Source of the DNA: Burkholderiales bacterium
Lineage (GTDB): Bacteria; Pseudomonadota; Gammaproteobacteria; Burkholderiales; Burkholderiaceae_C
Assembly: GCA_947377275.1 (NCBI GenBank)
Contig: CANCFV010000009.1
Coordinates: forward strand, 1-60,151
DNA: 60,151 nt
Reading direction: 5' to 3'
The translations under genes and the position numbers were made by a program. Of the stretch, positions 18,288 through 29,282 are shown piece by piece. Under the pieces are notes generated by a model that did no database searches, was not told the DNA's origin, and was given only the letters and a program-made list of their open reading frames with translations. Each line of letters starts with the position of its first letter. Within the stretch, counting starts at the first letter, position 1.

Positions 18288-18317
18288 GCCAAGTCAGCGA
18301 ACACACGGAGGATCACC

Positions 18318-19304
18318 ATGTCTGAGTTCTTGACGACCCCTCAACTGCGGCAACGCCGTGATGTGTTGCTGGCCGGTGTTGCAGCCTTAGGTACGGGTGT
18401 GCTGGGCCTTGTGCCCGATGCTGCTCAAGCCGCAGAGGCGGCACCAGCGCAGTTGCGCATCGGCTTTCAAAAGAGCGCGGTTTACCTCGTGGTGCTCAAG
18501 CAGTTGGGCACGTTGGAAAAGCGCTTCCCGAACACCAAAGTGCAATGGATCGAGTTTCCCGCTGGGCCACAGTTGCTGGAAGCCTTGTCGGTGGGCAGCC
18601 TGGACTTTGGCATGACGGGCGACGCGCCTCCTGTGTTTGCGCAGGCTGCGGGCAAAGACTTGTTCTACGTGGGGGCAGAGTTGCCCAAGCCCAGCAGCTC
18701 GGCCATCTTGGTCAAACAAGACTCACCCATCAAGACGCTGGCCGACCTGAAGGGCAAGAAGCTTGCTTTTCAAAAGGGCTCCAGCGCGCATTACCTCGCG
18801 GTGCGCGCGCTTGAAAAAGCCGGTGTCGCCTGGTCAGACATCACGCCGATTTACCTCACGCCTTCTGACGCGCGCGCCGCGTTCGAGCGAGGCAGCATCG
18901 ACGCCTGGGCGATCTGGGACCCCTTCTACGCCGCCGCCGAGGTCGACGCCAAGCCTCGCGTGCTGGCCACCCACTTGTCTGACAACAACTCTTTCTACCT
19001 GAGCTCGCGTGGCTTGGTCGAACAGCACCCGCAAGCTGTCAAAGACCTGCTGGACGCACTGACCCAAACCGACACCTATGTGCAAACCAACCGCAAAGAG
19101 GCCGCGCAATTGCTCGCCGACTTCAGCGGCTTGGGCTTGGCCACCGTGCACCGCTTCTTGGCGCGCCGTCCGATCTCACCCGTCAAGCCCCTGTGGCCAC
19201 AGGTGATTACCGAGCAGCAGCGCGTCGCCGATGCCTTCTTCAAGCAGGGCCTGATTCCCAAGTCGGTCCGCGTGGCCGACATCGTGTGGCAGCCCAAGCG
19301 CTGA
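18318..19304 (+). CDS. ssuA: Sulfonate-binding protein SsuA, second tandem copy
   Basis: A 328-aa paralogue of the preceding receptor with the same landmarks ([42 protein letters not shown]) but a different, RR-containing export signal ([10 protein letters not shown]), possibly Tat. A strong GGAGG precedes the ATG. The duplication could widen ligand range, with two receptors delivering to one permease. It has a single internal Met (DFGMTG) and no Cys. Confidence 0.9.
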   Translation: MSEFLTTPQLRQRRDVLLAGVAALGTGVLGLVPDAAQAAEAAPAQLRIGFQKSAVYLVVLKQLGTLEKRFPNTKVQWIEFPAGPQLLEALSVGSLDFGMTGDAPPVFAQAAGKDLFYVGAELPKPSSSAILVKQDSPIKTLADLKGKKLAFQKGSSAHYLAVRALEKAGVAWSDITPIYLTPSDARAAFERGSIDAWAIWDPFYAAAEVDAKPRVLATHLSDNNSFYLSSRGLVEQHPQAVKDLLDALTQTDTYVQTNRKEAAQLLADFSGLGLATVHRFLARRPISPVKPLWPQVITEQQRVADAFFKQGLIPKSVRVADIVWQPKR

Positions 19305-19350
19305 GCCACACACACCCAAAAAACACATTCCTTTCGACAAGGACACCATC

Positions 19351-20529
19351 ATGAAAATGTTCTGGTTCATTCCCACACACGGGGACTCTCGCTACCTTGG
19401 CACCACCAAGGGCGCCCGCGCGGCCACCTTCGATTACTTCAAGCAAGTGGCCGTGGCCGCCGACAGCCTGGGCTATGAAGGCGTGCTTTTGCCCACGGGC
19501 CGCTCGTGCGAAGACTCGTGGATCTTGGCGGCCAGCCTGATCGACGTGACGCGCCAACTCAAGTTCTTGGTGGCTTTGCGCCCTGGCTTGATGCAGCCTT
19601 CGCAAACGGCCCGCATGGCCGCCACGCTCGACCGCATCTCAGGCGGCCGGCTGCTGGTGAACCTGGTGACCGGTGGCGACCCCGAAGAGCTCGAAGGCGA
19701 CGGCCTGTTCATGCCCCACTCTGAGCGCTACGAGCTGTCACGTGAGTTCTTGACCATCTGGCGCGAGCTGCTGACCAAGAGCCACGACGGCGAGGCCTTT
19801 GACTTTGACGGCAAGCACCTACAGGTCAAGGGTGGCAAGCTGCTGTACCCGCCCATCACCAAGCCCTACCCGCCCGTGTTCTTCGGCGGTTCGTCTGAAG
19901 AGGCCCATGAGCTGGCGGCTCAGCAGCTCGATACGTATCTGACCTGGGGCGAGCCCCCCGAGGCCGTGGCCGCCAAGGTGGCCGACATTCGTCAGCGCGC
20001 CGCCAAGTACGGTCGCACATTGACCTTTGGCATCCGCCTGCACGTGATCGTTCGCGAGACCGAAGACGAGGCATGGCGCGCCGCAGCCGAGCTGGTCTCG
20101 CACCTGGACGAGGCCACAGTCAGCGCCGCTCAGAAGAAGTTCGCCCAGATGGACTCGATCGGGCAGCGCCGCATGGCCGAGTTGAACAAGGGCAAGCTCA
20201 ACAAGCACAACGTGCGCGAAGGCCTGGAGGTCTATCCGCACCTGTGGGCCGGCGTGGGCCTGGTGCGCGGTGGCGCTGGCACGGCCTTGGTGGGTAACCC
20301 AGAACAAGTGGCCAACCTGATCAAGGAGTACGCGGCCTTGGGCCTGGACTACTTCATCATGTCGGGCTACCCGCACCTCGAAGAAGCCCATCGCTTTGCC
20401 GAGCTGGTCTTCCCCCTGTTGCCACTGGATGTGCAAAAGAAGCTGCCTGGTCAGACCTTGACAGGGCCTTTTGGCGAGATCGTGGCCAACACCTATGTGC
20501 CGCAAGCCAAGCAAACATCGGCCAGCTGA
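19351..20529 (+). CDS. ssuD: FMNH2-dependent alkanesulfonate monooxygenase SsuD
   Basis: A 392-aa luciferase-type TIM-barrel enzyme that cleaves alkanesulfonates to aldehyde and sulfite using FMNH2 and O2. The N-terminus [18 protein letters not shown] is characteristic of SsuD; Cys53 corresponds to the active-site Cys54 of the E. coli enzyme; [12 protein letters not shown] and [13 protein letters not shown] are further family blocks, the latter holding the catalytic Arg region. AAGGA precedes the ATG. FMNH2 comes from SsuE in the same operon. With eight Met it is not sulfur-depleted like its neighbours. Confidence 0.95.
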   Translation: MKMFWFIPTHGDSRYLGTTKGARAATFDYFKQVAVAADSLGYEGVLLPTGRSCEDSWILAASLIDVTRQLKFLVALRPGLMQPSQTARMAATLDRISGGRLLVNLVTGGDPEELEGDGLFMPHSERYELSREFLTIWRELLTKSHDGEAFDFDGKHLQVKGGKLLYPPITKPYPPVFFGGSSEEAHELAAQQLDTYLTWGEPPEAVAAKVADIRQRAAKYGRTLTFGIRLHVIVRETEDEAWRAAAELVSHLDEATVSAAQKKFAQMDSIGQRRMAELNKGKLNKHNVREGLEVYPHLWAGVGLVRGGAGTALVGNPEQVANLIKEYAALGLDYFIMSGYPHLEEAHRFAELVFPLLPLDVQKKLPGQTLTGPFGEIVANTYVPQAKQTSAS

Positions 20530-20559
20530 GCCGCGTTTTGCGCAACGGAGCCAGACCCC

Positions 20560-21363
20560 ATGAGCATCGCCTCTTCTTCGCGTGAACAAGCCCCCGCGCT
20601 GTGGCGCAAAAGCATCCCGTGGCTCTTGCCCGTTTTGCTGATGGCCGTGTGGGAAGCCAGCGCCCGGCTGGGCTGGCTGTCCACGCGCGTGCTGCCCGAG
20701 CCACTGGCCGTCATCCAGGCGTTCGCCAAGCTGTCGGCCAGCGGCGAGCTGTGGCAACACCTGGGCGTGAGCTCGGCACGGGCGCTGACAGGGCTGGCCA
20801 TTGGTGGCGGGCTGGGACTGTTGCTAGGGCTCTTGACGGGCAGCTTGCGCTGGGCTGAAACGCTGCTCGACACCACCTTACAAATGGTGCGCAACATCCC
20901 GCCCCTGGCACTGATCCCCTTGGTGATCTTGTGGTTCGGCATTGATGAGACGGCCAAGCTCTTTTTGGTGGCCGTGGGCGTTTTCTTCCCGATCTACCTC
21001 AACACCTTCCACGGCATCCGCTCGGTAGACAAGGGCTTGATCGAGATGGCGCGCAGCTATGGCTTGCGGGGCTGGCCTCTGTACAAAGAGGTGATCTTGC
21101 CGGGCGCTTTGCCCTCCATCTTGGTTGGGCTGCGCTTCTCGCTGGGCCTCATGTGGGTGCTGTTGATCGTGGCCGAGACCATCTCAGCGCAAGCTGGCAT
21201 TGGCTACATGACCATGAACGCCCGCGAGTTCTTGCAAACCGACATCGTCTTGGTGGGCATCTTGCTGTACGCCTTGCTGGGCAAGCTGGCCGACGTGCTG
21301 GCTCGGGCATTGGAGCGCGTCGCCCTGCGTTGGCACCCGGGCTACCAAAGCGCCAAGGCCTGA
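20560..21363 (+). CDS. ssuC: Sulfonate ABC transporter permease SsuC
   Basis: A 267-aa inner-membrane permease with six predicted segments. The ATPase-contact EAA loop is visible at LIEMARSYGLRGWPLYKEV with the following ILPGALP, and FFPIYLNTFHGIRSVD is a strong SsuC marker. It lies between ssuD and ssuB in the second locus and would serve both tandem SsuA receptors. Confidence 0.92.
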   Translation: MSIASSSREQAPALWRKSIPWLLPVLLMAVWEASARLGWLSTRVLPEPLAVIQAFAKLSASGELWQHLGVSSARALTGLAIGGGLGLLLGLLTGSLRWAETLLDTTLQMVRNIPPLALIPLVILWFGIDETAKLFLVAVGVFFPIYLNTFHGIRSVDKGLIEMARSYGLRGWPLYKEVILPGALPSILVGLRFSLGLMWVLLIVAETISAQAGIGYMTMNAREFLQTDIVLVGILLYALLGKLADVLARALERVALRWHPGYQSAKA

Positions 21364-21417
21364 TCCCCACATGGCCCATCAGCCAACCCAACACACCCGA
21401 ACCAGAGCCTCGACCTC

Positions 21418-22320
21418 ATGAGCACCACCCTCAAGGCCATCGGCCCCATCGGCGCATCCCCCTCACCCAGCGGCACCGCAGGGCGCGACCGTGCCTCACC
21501 GCAGACCGCCACATCCGAAGCCCCACGAGGCACCCGCGTCCACATCCATGGGCTGGGCAAAACCTTTGGCACGCGACAGGTGCTGGCCAACATCGACCTT
21601 GACATCGCGCCAGGCGAATTCGTGGCCATCGTGGGCCGCAGCGGCTGCGGCAAGAGCACCTTGCTGCGCCTGCTGGCTGGCCTGGACAGCATCACCAGCG
21701 GCGGCATTGAGCTTGACCAAGCGCCCCTGCGGGCCGATGCGGTGGCCTCACAAGGCTTGCGGCTCATGTTCCAAGACGCCCGGCTGCTGCCCTGGAAGAC
21801 CGTGGCGCAGAACGTGGCGTTGGGCTTGAGTGGCAAAGACGTGGCGGAGCGCGTCACTGAAGCGCTGAGCGCCGTGGGCTTGGCCGACCGGCAAGGCGAA
21901 TGGCCTGCGGCCTTGTCGGGTGGACAACGCCAACGCGTGGCCTTGGCCCGCGCGCTGATCCACCGGCCGCGCCTGCTGCTGCTGGACGAACCGCTGGGTG
22001 CACTCGATGCCCTCACCCGCATCGAGATGCAGCACCTGATCGAGCGGCTGTGGCGTGAGCATGGCTTCACTGCGGTGCTGGTCACCCACGATGTGTCTGA
22101 AGCCGTGGCGCTGGCCGACCGCATCTTGCTGATCGAAGACCAAGGCATTGCGCTGGACGAACGCGTACCGCTGCCTCGCCCTCGTCAGCGCGGCAGCCAC
22201 GCCTTTGCCACGCTGGACGAGCGCATCCTCAACCGGGTCCTGCAAAAGCCCGATCCTGATCTGAGCGCCTCAGAGGCCCTGAATGCCGCGCCGATCGGCA
22301 CCCTGCGTTGGGCCATTTGA
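21418..22320 (+). CDS. ssuB: Sulfonate ABC transporter ATP-binding protein SsuB
   Basis: A 300-aa ATPase, longer than usual because of a Thr/Ala/Pro-rich ~40-residue N-terminal extension. Walker [10 protein letters not shown] is near residues 75-83, [11 protein letters not shown] is the Q-loop, [15 protein letters not shown] the signature, [16 protein letters not shown] Walker B and D-loop, and VTHDVSEAV the H-loop. It is the last gene of the ssu operon and meets metY head-on, separated by a 45-base gap that contains a hairpin. Confidence 0.92.
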   Translation: MSTTLKAIGPIGASPSPSGTAGRDRASPQTATSEAPRGTRVHIHGLGKTFGTRQVLANIDLDIAPGEFVAIVGRSGCGKSTLLRLLAGLDSITSGGIELDQAPLRADAVASQGLRLMFQDARLLPWKTVAQNVALGLSGKDVAERVTEALSAVGLADRQGEWPAALSGGQRQRVALARALIHRPRLLLLDEPLGALDALTRIEMQHLIERLWREHGFTAVLVTHDVSEAVALADRILLIEDQGIALDERVPLPRPRQRGSHAFATLDERILNRVLQKPDPDLSASEALNAAPIGTLRWAI

Positions 22321-22350
22321 GCCCAGCGTGACAGCCGTCAAGCGCTGGGC
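22321..22350. terminator. Hairpin between convergent ssuB and metY
   Basis: GCCCAGCG (22321-22328) pairs with CGCTGGGC (22343-22350) around a 14-base loop, starting directly after the ssuB stop. There is no T-tract on either strand, so it may act as a weak bidirectional terminator or as mRNA end protection. Confidence 0.45.
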
Positions 22351-22365
22351 CAACGGCCCTCCTGG

Positions 22366-23652
22366 TCAAGCCAAAGCCAAAGCTTGATCCAGGTCGGCCA
22401 GCAGGTCGTCGATGTGCTCGATGCCCACCGACAAGCGCACCGTGTCTTCACCCACACCAGCCTTGCTCAGCTCTTCAGGCGAGAGCTGACGGTGGGTGGT
22501 CGACGCCGGGTGCGTGGCCAACGAGCGCACGTCACCAATATTGACCAGACGTGTGAAGAGTTGCAGGCCATCGAGGAAGCGCGCTCCGCCCTCGCGTCCG
22601 CCGGGCACGCCAAAGGTCAACACCCCGGAGGCTTTTCCCGACAGGTACTTGTGCACCAAGTCGTTCTCAGGGTGATCGGGCAGGCCCGCGTAGTTGACCC
22701 ACTTCACGCGCTGGTGCTTTTGCAAGTGCTGCGCGACCTTGAGCGTGTTGTCGCTGATGCGGTCCATGCGCAAGCCCAAGGTCTCAACGCCCTGCAAGAT
22801 CAAGAAGGCATTGAAAGGCGAGATGGCCGCACCCGTGTTGCGCAAGGGCACCACGCGCGCACGGCCAATGTAGGCCGCAGGGCCCAGGGCCTCGGTGTAG
22901 ACCACCCCGTGGTAGCTCACATCCGGCTCGTTCAGTCGCTTGAAGCGCTCTTTGTGCTGCGCCCAAGGGAACTTGCCCGAGTCGACAATGGCGCCGCCCA
23001 GGCTGGTGCCGTGTCCACCCAGGTACTTGGTGAGCGAGTGCACCACGATGTCAGCGCCATGCTCGAACGGGCGGCTGAGGTAAGGCGATGGCACCGTGTT
23101 GTCCACGATCAGCGGCACGCCGTGGCGGTGGGCGATTTCGGCCACCTTGGCGATGTCGGTGATGTTGCCTGAGGGGTTGCCCAGCGACTCAACGAACACG
23201 GCCTTGGTGTGCTTGTCGATCAGCGCCTCAAAGCTCGATGGGTCGCGGTGGTCGGCAAAGCGCGTGGTGATGCCCCACTGCGGCAAGGTGTGCGCCAACA
23301 AGTTGTAGGTGCCGCCATACAGGGCGGTGGACGAGACGATGTTGTCACCCGCCTCCGCAATGGTCAAGATGGCGTAGGTGACCGCCGCCTGGCCAGACGC
23401 CAAAGCCAAGGCGCCAATGCCACCTTCCAGCGCCGCGATGCGCTGTTCCAGCACATCTTGCGTGGGGTTCATGATGCGGGTGTAGATGTTGCCCGGCACC
23501 TTCAAGTCGAACAGGTCAGCACCGTGCTGCGCACTGTCAAAGGCATAGGCCGCCGTTTGGTAAATCGGCACGGCCACGGCTTTGGTGGTCGGGTCAGGCG
23601 AGTAGCCTGCGTGCACGGATTTGGTTTCGAATCGCCAGTTGTTTTGAGCCAT
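22366..23652 (-). CDS. metY: O-acetylhomoserine sulfhydrylase MetY
   Basis: A 428-aa PLP enzyme of the Cys/Met metabolism family that makes homocysteine from O-acetylhomoserine and sulfide, a direct route from released sulfide to methionine. [10 protein letters not shown] marks the N-terminus, YTRIMNPT is near 58-65, and the PLP lysine is Lys209 in [11 protein letters not shown] start at MAQNNW (23652) because GGAGG lies just before it; the longer frame runs back into the groEL terminator. It has no Cys and three Met; the YLCRP usual in relatives reads YLSRP here. It lies downstream of groEL but beyond a terminator. Confidence 0.92.
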   Translation of the reverse strand: MAQNNWRFETKSVHAGYSPDPTTKAVAVPIYQTAAYAFDSAQHGADLFDLKVPGNIYTRIMNPTQDVLEQRIAALEGGIGALALASGQAAVTYAILTIAEAGDNIVSSTALYGGTYNLLAHTLPQWGITTRFADHRDPSSFEALIDKHTKAVFVESLGNPSGNITDIAKVAEIAHRHGVPLIVDNTVPSPYLSRPFEHGADIVVHSLTKYLGGHGTSLGGAIVDSGKFPWAQHKERFKRLNEPDVSYHGVVYTEALGPAAYIGRARVVPLRNTGAAISPFNAFLILQGVETLGLRMDRISDNTLKVAQHLQKHQRVKWVNYAGLPDHPENDLVHKYLSGKASGVLTFGVPGGREGGARFLDGLQLFTRLVNIGDVRSLATHPASTTHRQLSPEELSKAGVGEDTVRLSVGIEHIDDLLADLDQALALA

Positions 23653-23687
23653 GTGGCCTCCGTGGGTCGGTGATGGTTTGAATGGGC

Positions 23688-23716
23688 AAAAAAAGAGCCT
23701 GACAAATGCAGGCTCT
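23688..23716 (-). terminator. Intrinsic terminator of groEL
   Basis: On the minus strand, stem AGAGCCTG, loop CATTTGT, stem CAGGCTCT, then seven T (the A-run at 23688-23694 of the + strand). It stands 26 bases after the groEL stop and 36 bases before the metY start, so metY is either expressed by read-through or from a promoter overlapping this element. Confidence 0.85.
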
Positions 23717-23741
23717 TCGGATCTCTGGGCCAAGGCCGGCG

Positions 23742-25400
<1,659 letters not shown>

Positions 25401-25420
25401 TCAGTTGATGGGTCTTCGAA

Positions 25421-25711
25421 TCACTTCTCGATCACGGCCAGGACATCGTCCTCGCGGATCACCAGCACCTCGTCGCCGTCGATCTTGACGGTCTGGCCGG
25501 CGTACTTGCCGAACAGCACGCGGTCGCCGGGCTTGACGTTCAGGGCGATGAAATCGCCCTTGTCATTGCGCTTGCCGGGGCCAACAGCGATGACGTCGCC
25601 TTGCTCGGGCTTTTCGCCAGCCGAATCAGGGATCACGATGCCGCTGGCGGTCTTGAGCTCAGGCTCGGTGCGCTTGATGATCAGGCGGTCGTGCAGTGGG
25701 CGGATGGGCAT
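25421..25711 (-). CDS. groES: Co-chaperonin GroES without internal Met or Cys
   Basis: A 96-aa HSP10 that caps GroEL. It has the RPLHDR start, the mobile loop around [15 protein letters not shown] (residues about 21-35), [11 protein letters not shown] and [11 protein letters not shown]. Only Met1 is present and there is no Cys; the LVMREED of E. coli GroES reads LVIREDD here. AAGGA precedes the ATG. The gene lies 60 bases behind the lsfA-type peroxiredoxin on the same strand. I see no CIRCE inverted repeat and no obvious heat-shock promoter in that gap, so it is probably co-transcribed with the peroxiredoxin. Confidence 0.96.
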   Translation of the reverse strand: MPIRPLHDRLIIKRTEPELKTASGIVIPDSAGEKPEQGDVIAVGPGKRNDKGDFIALNVKPGDRVLFGKYAGQTVKIDGDEVLVIREDDVLAVIEK

Positions 25712-25771
25712 GGGTCGATTTCCTTCTTTGGGATCTGTTTTGTGTCAGCGAGGGTCAGGCGGCTTGCGCGA

Positions 25772-26413
25772 TCAGCGGTTGGGCTGAGGCGTCAGGCGCA
25801 GGTAAGGGGTCACCGCGGTGTAGCCCTTGGGGAACTTTTGCTTGATGACTTCGGGGTCTTGCAGCGAGGGCACGATGACGACGTCATCGCCGTCCTTCCA
25901 GTTGCCTGGGGTGGCCACGCTGTGGTGATCGGTCAGTTGCAGCGAGTCGACCACGCGCAAGATCTCATCGAAGTTGCGGCCGGTGCTGGCGGGGTAGGTG
26001 ATGATCAAACGAACTTTCTTGGCCGGATCGATCACGAACAGCGAACGCACCGTGAGCGTGCTATTGGCGTTGGGGTGGATCAGGTCATACAGCTCGGAGA
26101 CCTTGCGATCGGCGTCGGCCAGGATCGGGAAGTTGACCACCGTGCCTTGCGTGTTGTCGATGTCAGGGATCCACTTGCTGTGGGACTCAGCCGTATCCAC
26201 TGACAAGGCAATGACCTTGACGTTGCGCTTGGCAAACTCGCCCTTAAGCTTGGCTGTCAGGCCCAGCTCGGTCGTGCAGACCGGCGTGAAGTCAGCGGGG
26301 TGCGAAAACAAGATGCCCCAGCTGTCGCCGAGCCACTCGTGAAAGCGAATGGGGCCTTCGGATGAGGCTTGTTCAAAGTCGGGTGCGATGTCACCGAGTC
26401 GCAGGCTGGCCAT
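25772..26413 (-). CDS. lsfA: 1-Cys peroxiredoxin (Prx6 group, LsfA-like)
   Basis: A 213-aa peroxiredoxin of the Prx6/1-Cys type that reduces hydroperoxides in the cytoplasm. The peroxidatic Cys46 lies in HPADFTPVCTTE, and the family blocks ITYPASTGRNFDEILRVVDSLQLTD and ATPGNWKDGDDV are present. LsfA of Pseudomonas putida, a sulfate-starvation-induced protein, is of this type. The only sulfur atoms encoded are Met1 and Cys46; positions usually Met or Cys in relatives (YDMIHP, GDDC) read Leu and Val. AAGGA precedes the ATG. It heads a lsfA-groES-groEL operon. Confidence 0.93.
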   Translation of the reverse strand: MASLRLGDIAPDFEQASSEGPIRFHEWLGDSWGILFSHPADFTPVCTTELGLTAKLKGEFAKRNVKVIALSVDTAESHSKWIPDIDNTQGTVVNFPILADADRKVSELYDLIHPNANSTLTVRSLFVIDPAKKVRLIITYPASTGRNFDEILRVVDSLQLTDHHSVATPGNWKDGDDVVIVPSLQDPEVIKQKFPKGYTAVTPYLRLTPQPNR

Positions 26414-26559
26414 GGTGTGTTCCTTCTTGAATGCACAAGCACCTCTTGGTGCTCAGTGCATGCAACGATAGAAGGCGTGCACCATGGCGTGAAGCGACGT
26501 TTGCGCATGTGCAGCAAAGCGAATCACATATGTCAGATGCACATGACTCGCTTGACGCA
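26414..26559 (-). promoter_or_regulatory. Leader of the lsfA-groES-groEL operon
   Basis: A 146-base gap after the sulfatase gene, driving lsfA on the minus strand. It holds CACATATGT (26525-26533) and GCGCATGTGCAG upstream of it in the + reading, resembling the CATATG sites of the other sulfur-gene leaders. No CIRCE element, no sigma-32 consensus and no correctly spaced GG/GC sigma-54 promoter was found. Confidence 0.4.
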
Positions 26560-28293
26560 TCAAGGCGCCGCCTTGGCTGCGGGAGCGCCTTCCAGTTGCT
26601 CGAAGTAAGACTGGCTGCTGTAGCGCTCGGCAATGCGCTCGGCCAAGCGAGGCACTTCTTGCACGCCATTGCGGTGCACATACACCGCATAGGCGGTCTT
26701 GAGTTCAGACAGCTTCTCGGGGTGTTGCGCGGCCAGGTTGTTCTGCTCGGCGCGGTCCACCTTCAAATTAAAAAGCTGCCAATCGCCAGGGCCAAAGGGC
26801 GGCACCGAATACACGATCTTCCAATCGCCTTGGCGATAGGCCTTTTGCCCAAACAGCTCCCAGCCCTGCTCGAAGCGCTCATGCACCACACCCTGCTTGC
26901 CGTTGAGCAAAGGCAGCAGCGATGCGCCTTGCAGGCGGGCCACCTCACGGCCATTGAAGCGCTCGGGGTAAGCGGCACCGGCCAGCTCCAGCAAGGTGGG
27001 CGCGATGTCGGTCACATGGCCAGGCGCTGCAGAGACCTTGCCTTGGCCCAGGTGCGCGGGGAAGCGCACGATGGTGGGCACGGTGGTACCGCCCTCAAAG
27101 CTGTAACCCTTGAACAGATTGAAAGGCAAGGCGCTGACCTGCGCCCAGTTGGGGCCGTAAGACACATACGACGAAGGCTTGCCGATGTTGCCCAGGCTGT
27201 TGTCACGCGGGACCACGCTGTAGCGACTGCCCACATTGGCGCCCTCTGCACCGTTGTCTGAGATGAAGACGATGACCGTGTTGTCGTACTGGCCGCTGTC
27301 TTTGAGCTGCTTGACAACCTTGCCCACGTTCTGGTCCAACAGGTCCACCATGGCCGCGTAGATGGCCATGCGCTTGGCCTCTTGCTTCTTCTGCGCTTCG
27401 GTCAGGCGGTTCCAGCGAGGCCACAGCGACAAGGCTTTGGCGGGCTGAAAGTCCTTGGGCAGGATGCCCAGTGCCTTTTGCCGCTCAATGCGCGCGTTGC
27501 GAATGGCCTCGTAGCCCGCATCGTAACGATGCTCGTACTTGGCAATCGCTTCGGCAGGCGCTTGCAGCGGCCAGTGGGGCGCGGTGAAGGTCAAGTAAGC
27601 AAAGAAGGGCTTGTTGTCGCCTTGCCCTGCTTTCAGATAAGACACCAACTTATCGGCATAAAAGTTGGTCGAGTAAAAGTCAGCGGGCACCGTGGTGAGC
27701 TTGCCGTCTTCGCGGTAGTAGGGCTCCGCGGGGTTGACCCGGGTGTTCCATGGCTGGGCGTAATGGTCATCGGCACCGCGCAGCAGCGCGAATGACTTTT
27801 CAAAGCCACGCGCCGCTGGGCTGCGGTCTTCACTCAATCCCATGTGCCACTTGCCTGACATGTAGGTGCGGTAGCCCGCCTCTTTCAGCAGCGCGGGAAA
27901 AGGCACCACGCGGTCGTTCAGATAGCCCTCGTAGCCAGGCTTGCCAACCTGCTCAGGCACCGTCAACTCAGCCATGCTGCCAATGCCGGCAACGTGGTGG
28001 TCCACGCCTGACAGCAACATTGAACGCGTGGGCGAGCAGGTGGCGGCGCTGTGGAAGTCGGTCAGGCGCAGGCCTTCTTTGGCCAACGCGTCCAGGTTCG
28101 GCGTTTCGATTTCGCCACCGAAGGCTCCGATGTCAGAAAAGCCCAGGTCATCGGCCACGATCAACAGGATGTTGGGCCTTTGCGCTTTGGTCGCGTTGGC
28201 CGCAGGCGCTGCTTGCGCCTGCCATGCCAGACCGAGGGAGGCCAGGGCCAAAGCGCGGATCAATGGGCGTGGTGTGAGTGTGAATGTGTTCAT
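26560..28293 (-). CDS. atsA: Arylsulfatase (type I, Cys-type formylglycine sulfatase)
   Basis: A 577-aa sulfatase hydrolysing sulfate esters. A signal peptide ends at QAQA (about residue 28), so it is periplasmic. The metal site DD is in IVADDLGFSD (near 47), and the formylglycine signature CSPTR sits at Cys86-Arg90, followed by GKWHMG near 140 and the FISDNGAEG metal motif. Cys86 is the only Cys in the protein. Its ATG overlaps the stop of the formylglycine-generating enzyme gene by 4 bases (ATGA), so enzyme and activator are translationally coupled. Last gene of the ccm-FGE-sulfatase operon. Confidence 0.94.
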   Translation of the reverse strand: MNTFTLTPRPLIRALALASLGLAWQAQAAPAANATKAQRPNILLIVADDLGFSDIGAFGGEIETPNLDALAKEGLRLTDFHSAATCSPTRSMLLSGVDHHVAGIGSMAELTVPEQVGKPGYEGYLNDRVVPFPALLKEAGYRTYMSGKWHMGLSEDRSPAARGFEKSFALLRGADDHYAQPWNTRVNPAEPYYREDGKLTTVPADFYSTNFYADKLVSYLKAGQGDNKPFFAYLTFTAPHWPLQAPAEAIAKYEHRYDAGYEAIRNARIERQKALGILPKDFQPAKALSLWPRWNRLTEAQKKQEAKRMAIYAAMVDLLDQNVGKVVKQLKDSGQYDNTVIVFISDNGAEGANVGSRYSVVPRDNSLGNIGKPSSYVSYGPNWAQVSALPFNLFKGYSFEGGTTVPTIVRFPAHLGQGKVSAAPGHVTDIAPTLLELAGAAYPERFNGREVARLQGASLLPLLNGKQGVVHERFEQGWELFGQKAYRQGDWKIVYSVPPFGPGDWQLFNLKVDRAEQNNLAAQHPEKLSELKTAYAVYVHRNGVQEVPRLAERIAERYSSQSYFEQLEGAPAAKAAP

Positions 28294-29282
28294 GGCTTGG
28301 GTGACGCAGAAGGGGTCAAGCGGGTGATGGTGCGAAAGCCCACGTGGGCCGTGGGCATGTCGGGCTCTTGCGATTCGCGGGCCGATGCCCGATAGCGAAC
28401 GCAGTACTCGGGCGAACACAGGAAGGAGCCGCCTTTGATGACCGCACGCTCGGGTGCATCAACGCGACCCAAGGCGGCTTGCGCTTTGATCAGCAGGGCC
28501 GGATCGCCGTTGGCATGGCCCTGGTGGGGCCCGCGGTAGGGGTCTTTCGTCCACTCCCAGGCGTTGCCGATCATGTCGTACAAGCCCCAGGCGTTGGGCG
28601 CGTAACAGGCCACTGGCGCCAAGCCGGCATGCCCGTCTTCGCGGGTGTTCAGCAAGGGGAAATTGCCTTGCCAGTAATTGGCGGCCGGTCGGCTGCGCGC
28701 GTCACGAGGGGCCGCGTCAAGCGAATCGCCGCTCTGCCCCGCCTTGGCGGCGTATTCCCATTCGGCCTCGGTGGGCAGGTCACGGCCCAGCCAGCGCGCG
28801 TAAGCCAGTGCGTCGGCGCGGGTCACGTGCACCACGGGCAGACGCTCCTTGCCTCGCAGGTCGGTGCCTGGTCCACCGGGGTGACGCCAGTTTGCGCCGT
28901 TCACCCACTTCCACCATGCCAAGGGCTGTGACTGCAAGGCCTGCGCCGTCGGCACGGCAAACACGGCGGCCGCCCCTTGGCGCTCGGCATCGGTCACGTA
29001 AGCGGTGGCCCGAGCGAACGACGCGAACTGCGTGTTGTTGACCTCGGTGCGGTCCATCCAGAACGCGTCGACCCGTGTGGGCTCGGCTGCGGGCCTCTCA
29101 TCGGCATAACCGTGGTCGCTGCCCAAGCTGACCTGGCCTGCGCTGATCAACACCTGCCCCGCGTGGGCCACTGAAGGCCACCCCGCAGGCAAAGCGGCCT
29201 GCAAGCAAGGGCTTGCGCCAAAGGCCGACAAAGGCAAGGCCAAAAGCAATGCCCGGCAAGCCGTCCACAGCATGCGGCTCAT
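28290..29282 (-). CDS. Exported formylglycine-generating enzyme (SUMF1 family)
   Basis: A 330-aa protein that oxidises the sulfatase Cys to Calpha-formylglycine. The FGE-sulfatase domain runs from about residue 45 (ISAGQVSLGSD) through LPTEAEWEYAAK and MIGNAWEWTKDPY to FRT. Both active-site cysteines are present as GGSFLCSPEYC (Cys289, Cys294), the C-x4-C spacing of the copper-binding pair in known FGEs, so it should be active and not an EgtB or PvdO relative. The N-terminus MSRMLWTACRALLLALPLSAFG looks like a signal peptide, implying periplasmic action on the exported sulfatase. It overlaps ccmI and the sulfatase gene by 4 bases each. Confidence 0.9.
   Translation of the reverse strand: MSRMLWTACRALLLALPLSAFGASPCLQAALPAGWPSVAHAGQVLISAGQVSLGSDHGYADERPAAEPTRVDAFWMDRTEVNNTQFASFARATAYVTDAERQGAAAVFAVPTAQALQSQPLAWWKWVNGANWRHPGGPGTDLRGKERLPVVHVTRADALAYARWLGRDLPTEAEWEYAAKAGQSGDSLDAAPRDARSRPAANYWQGNFPLLNTREDGHAGLAPVACYAPNAWGLYDMIGNAWEWTKDPYRGPHQGHANGDPALLIKAQAALGRVDAPERAVIKGGSFLCSPEYCVRYRASARESQEPDMPTAHVGFRTITRLTPSASPKP

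Noticed and set aside
23653-23741. SAM or other riboswitch before metY
   Set aside because: The gap is only 89 bases and is largely taken by the groEL terminator; no conserved riboswitch core is present.
25712-25771. CIRCE element or heat-shock promoter before groES
   Set aside because: No TTAGCACTC/GAGTGCTAA inverted repeat or sigma-32 consensus could be found in the gap.
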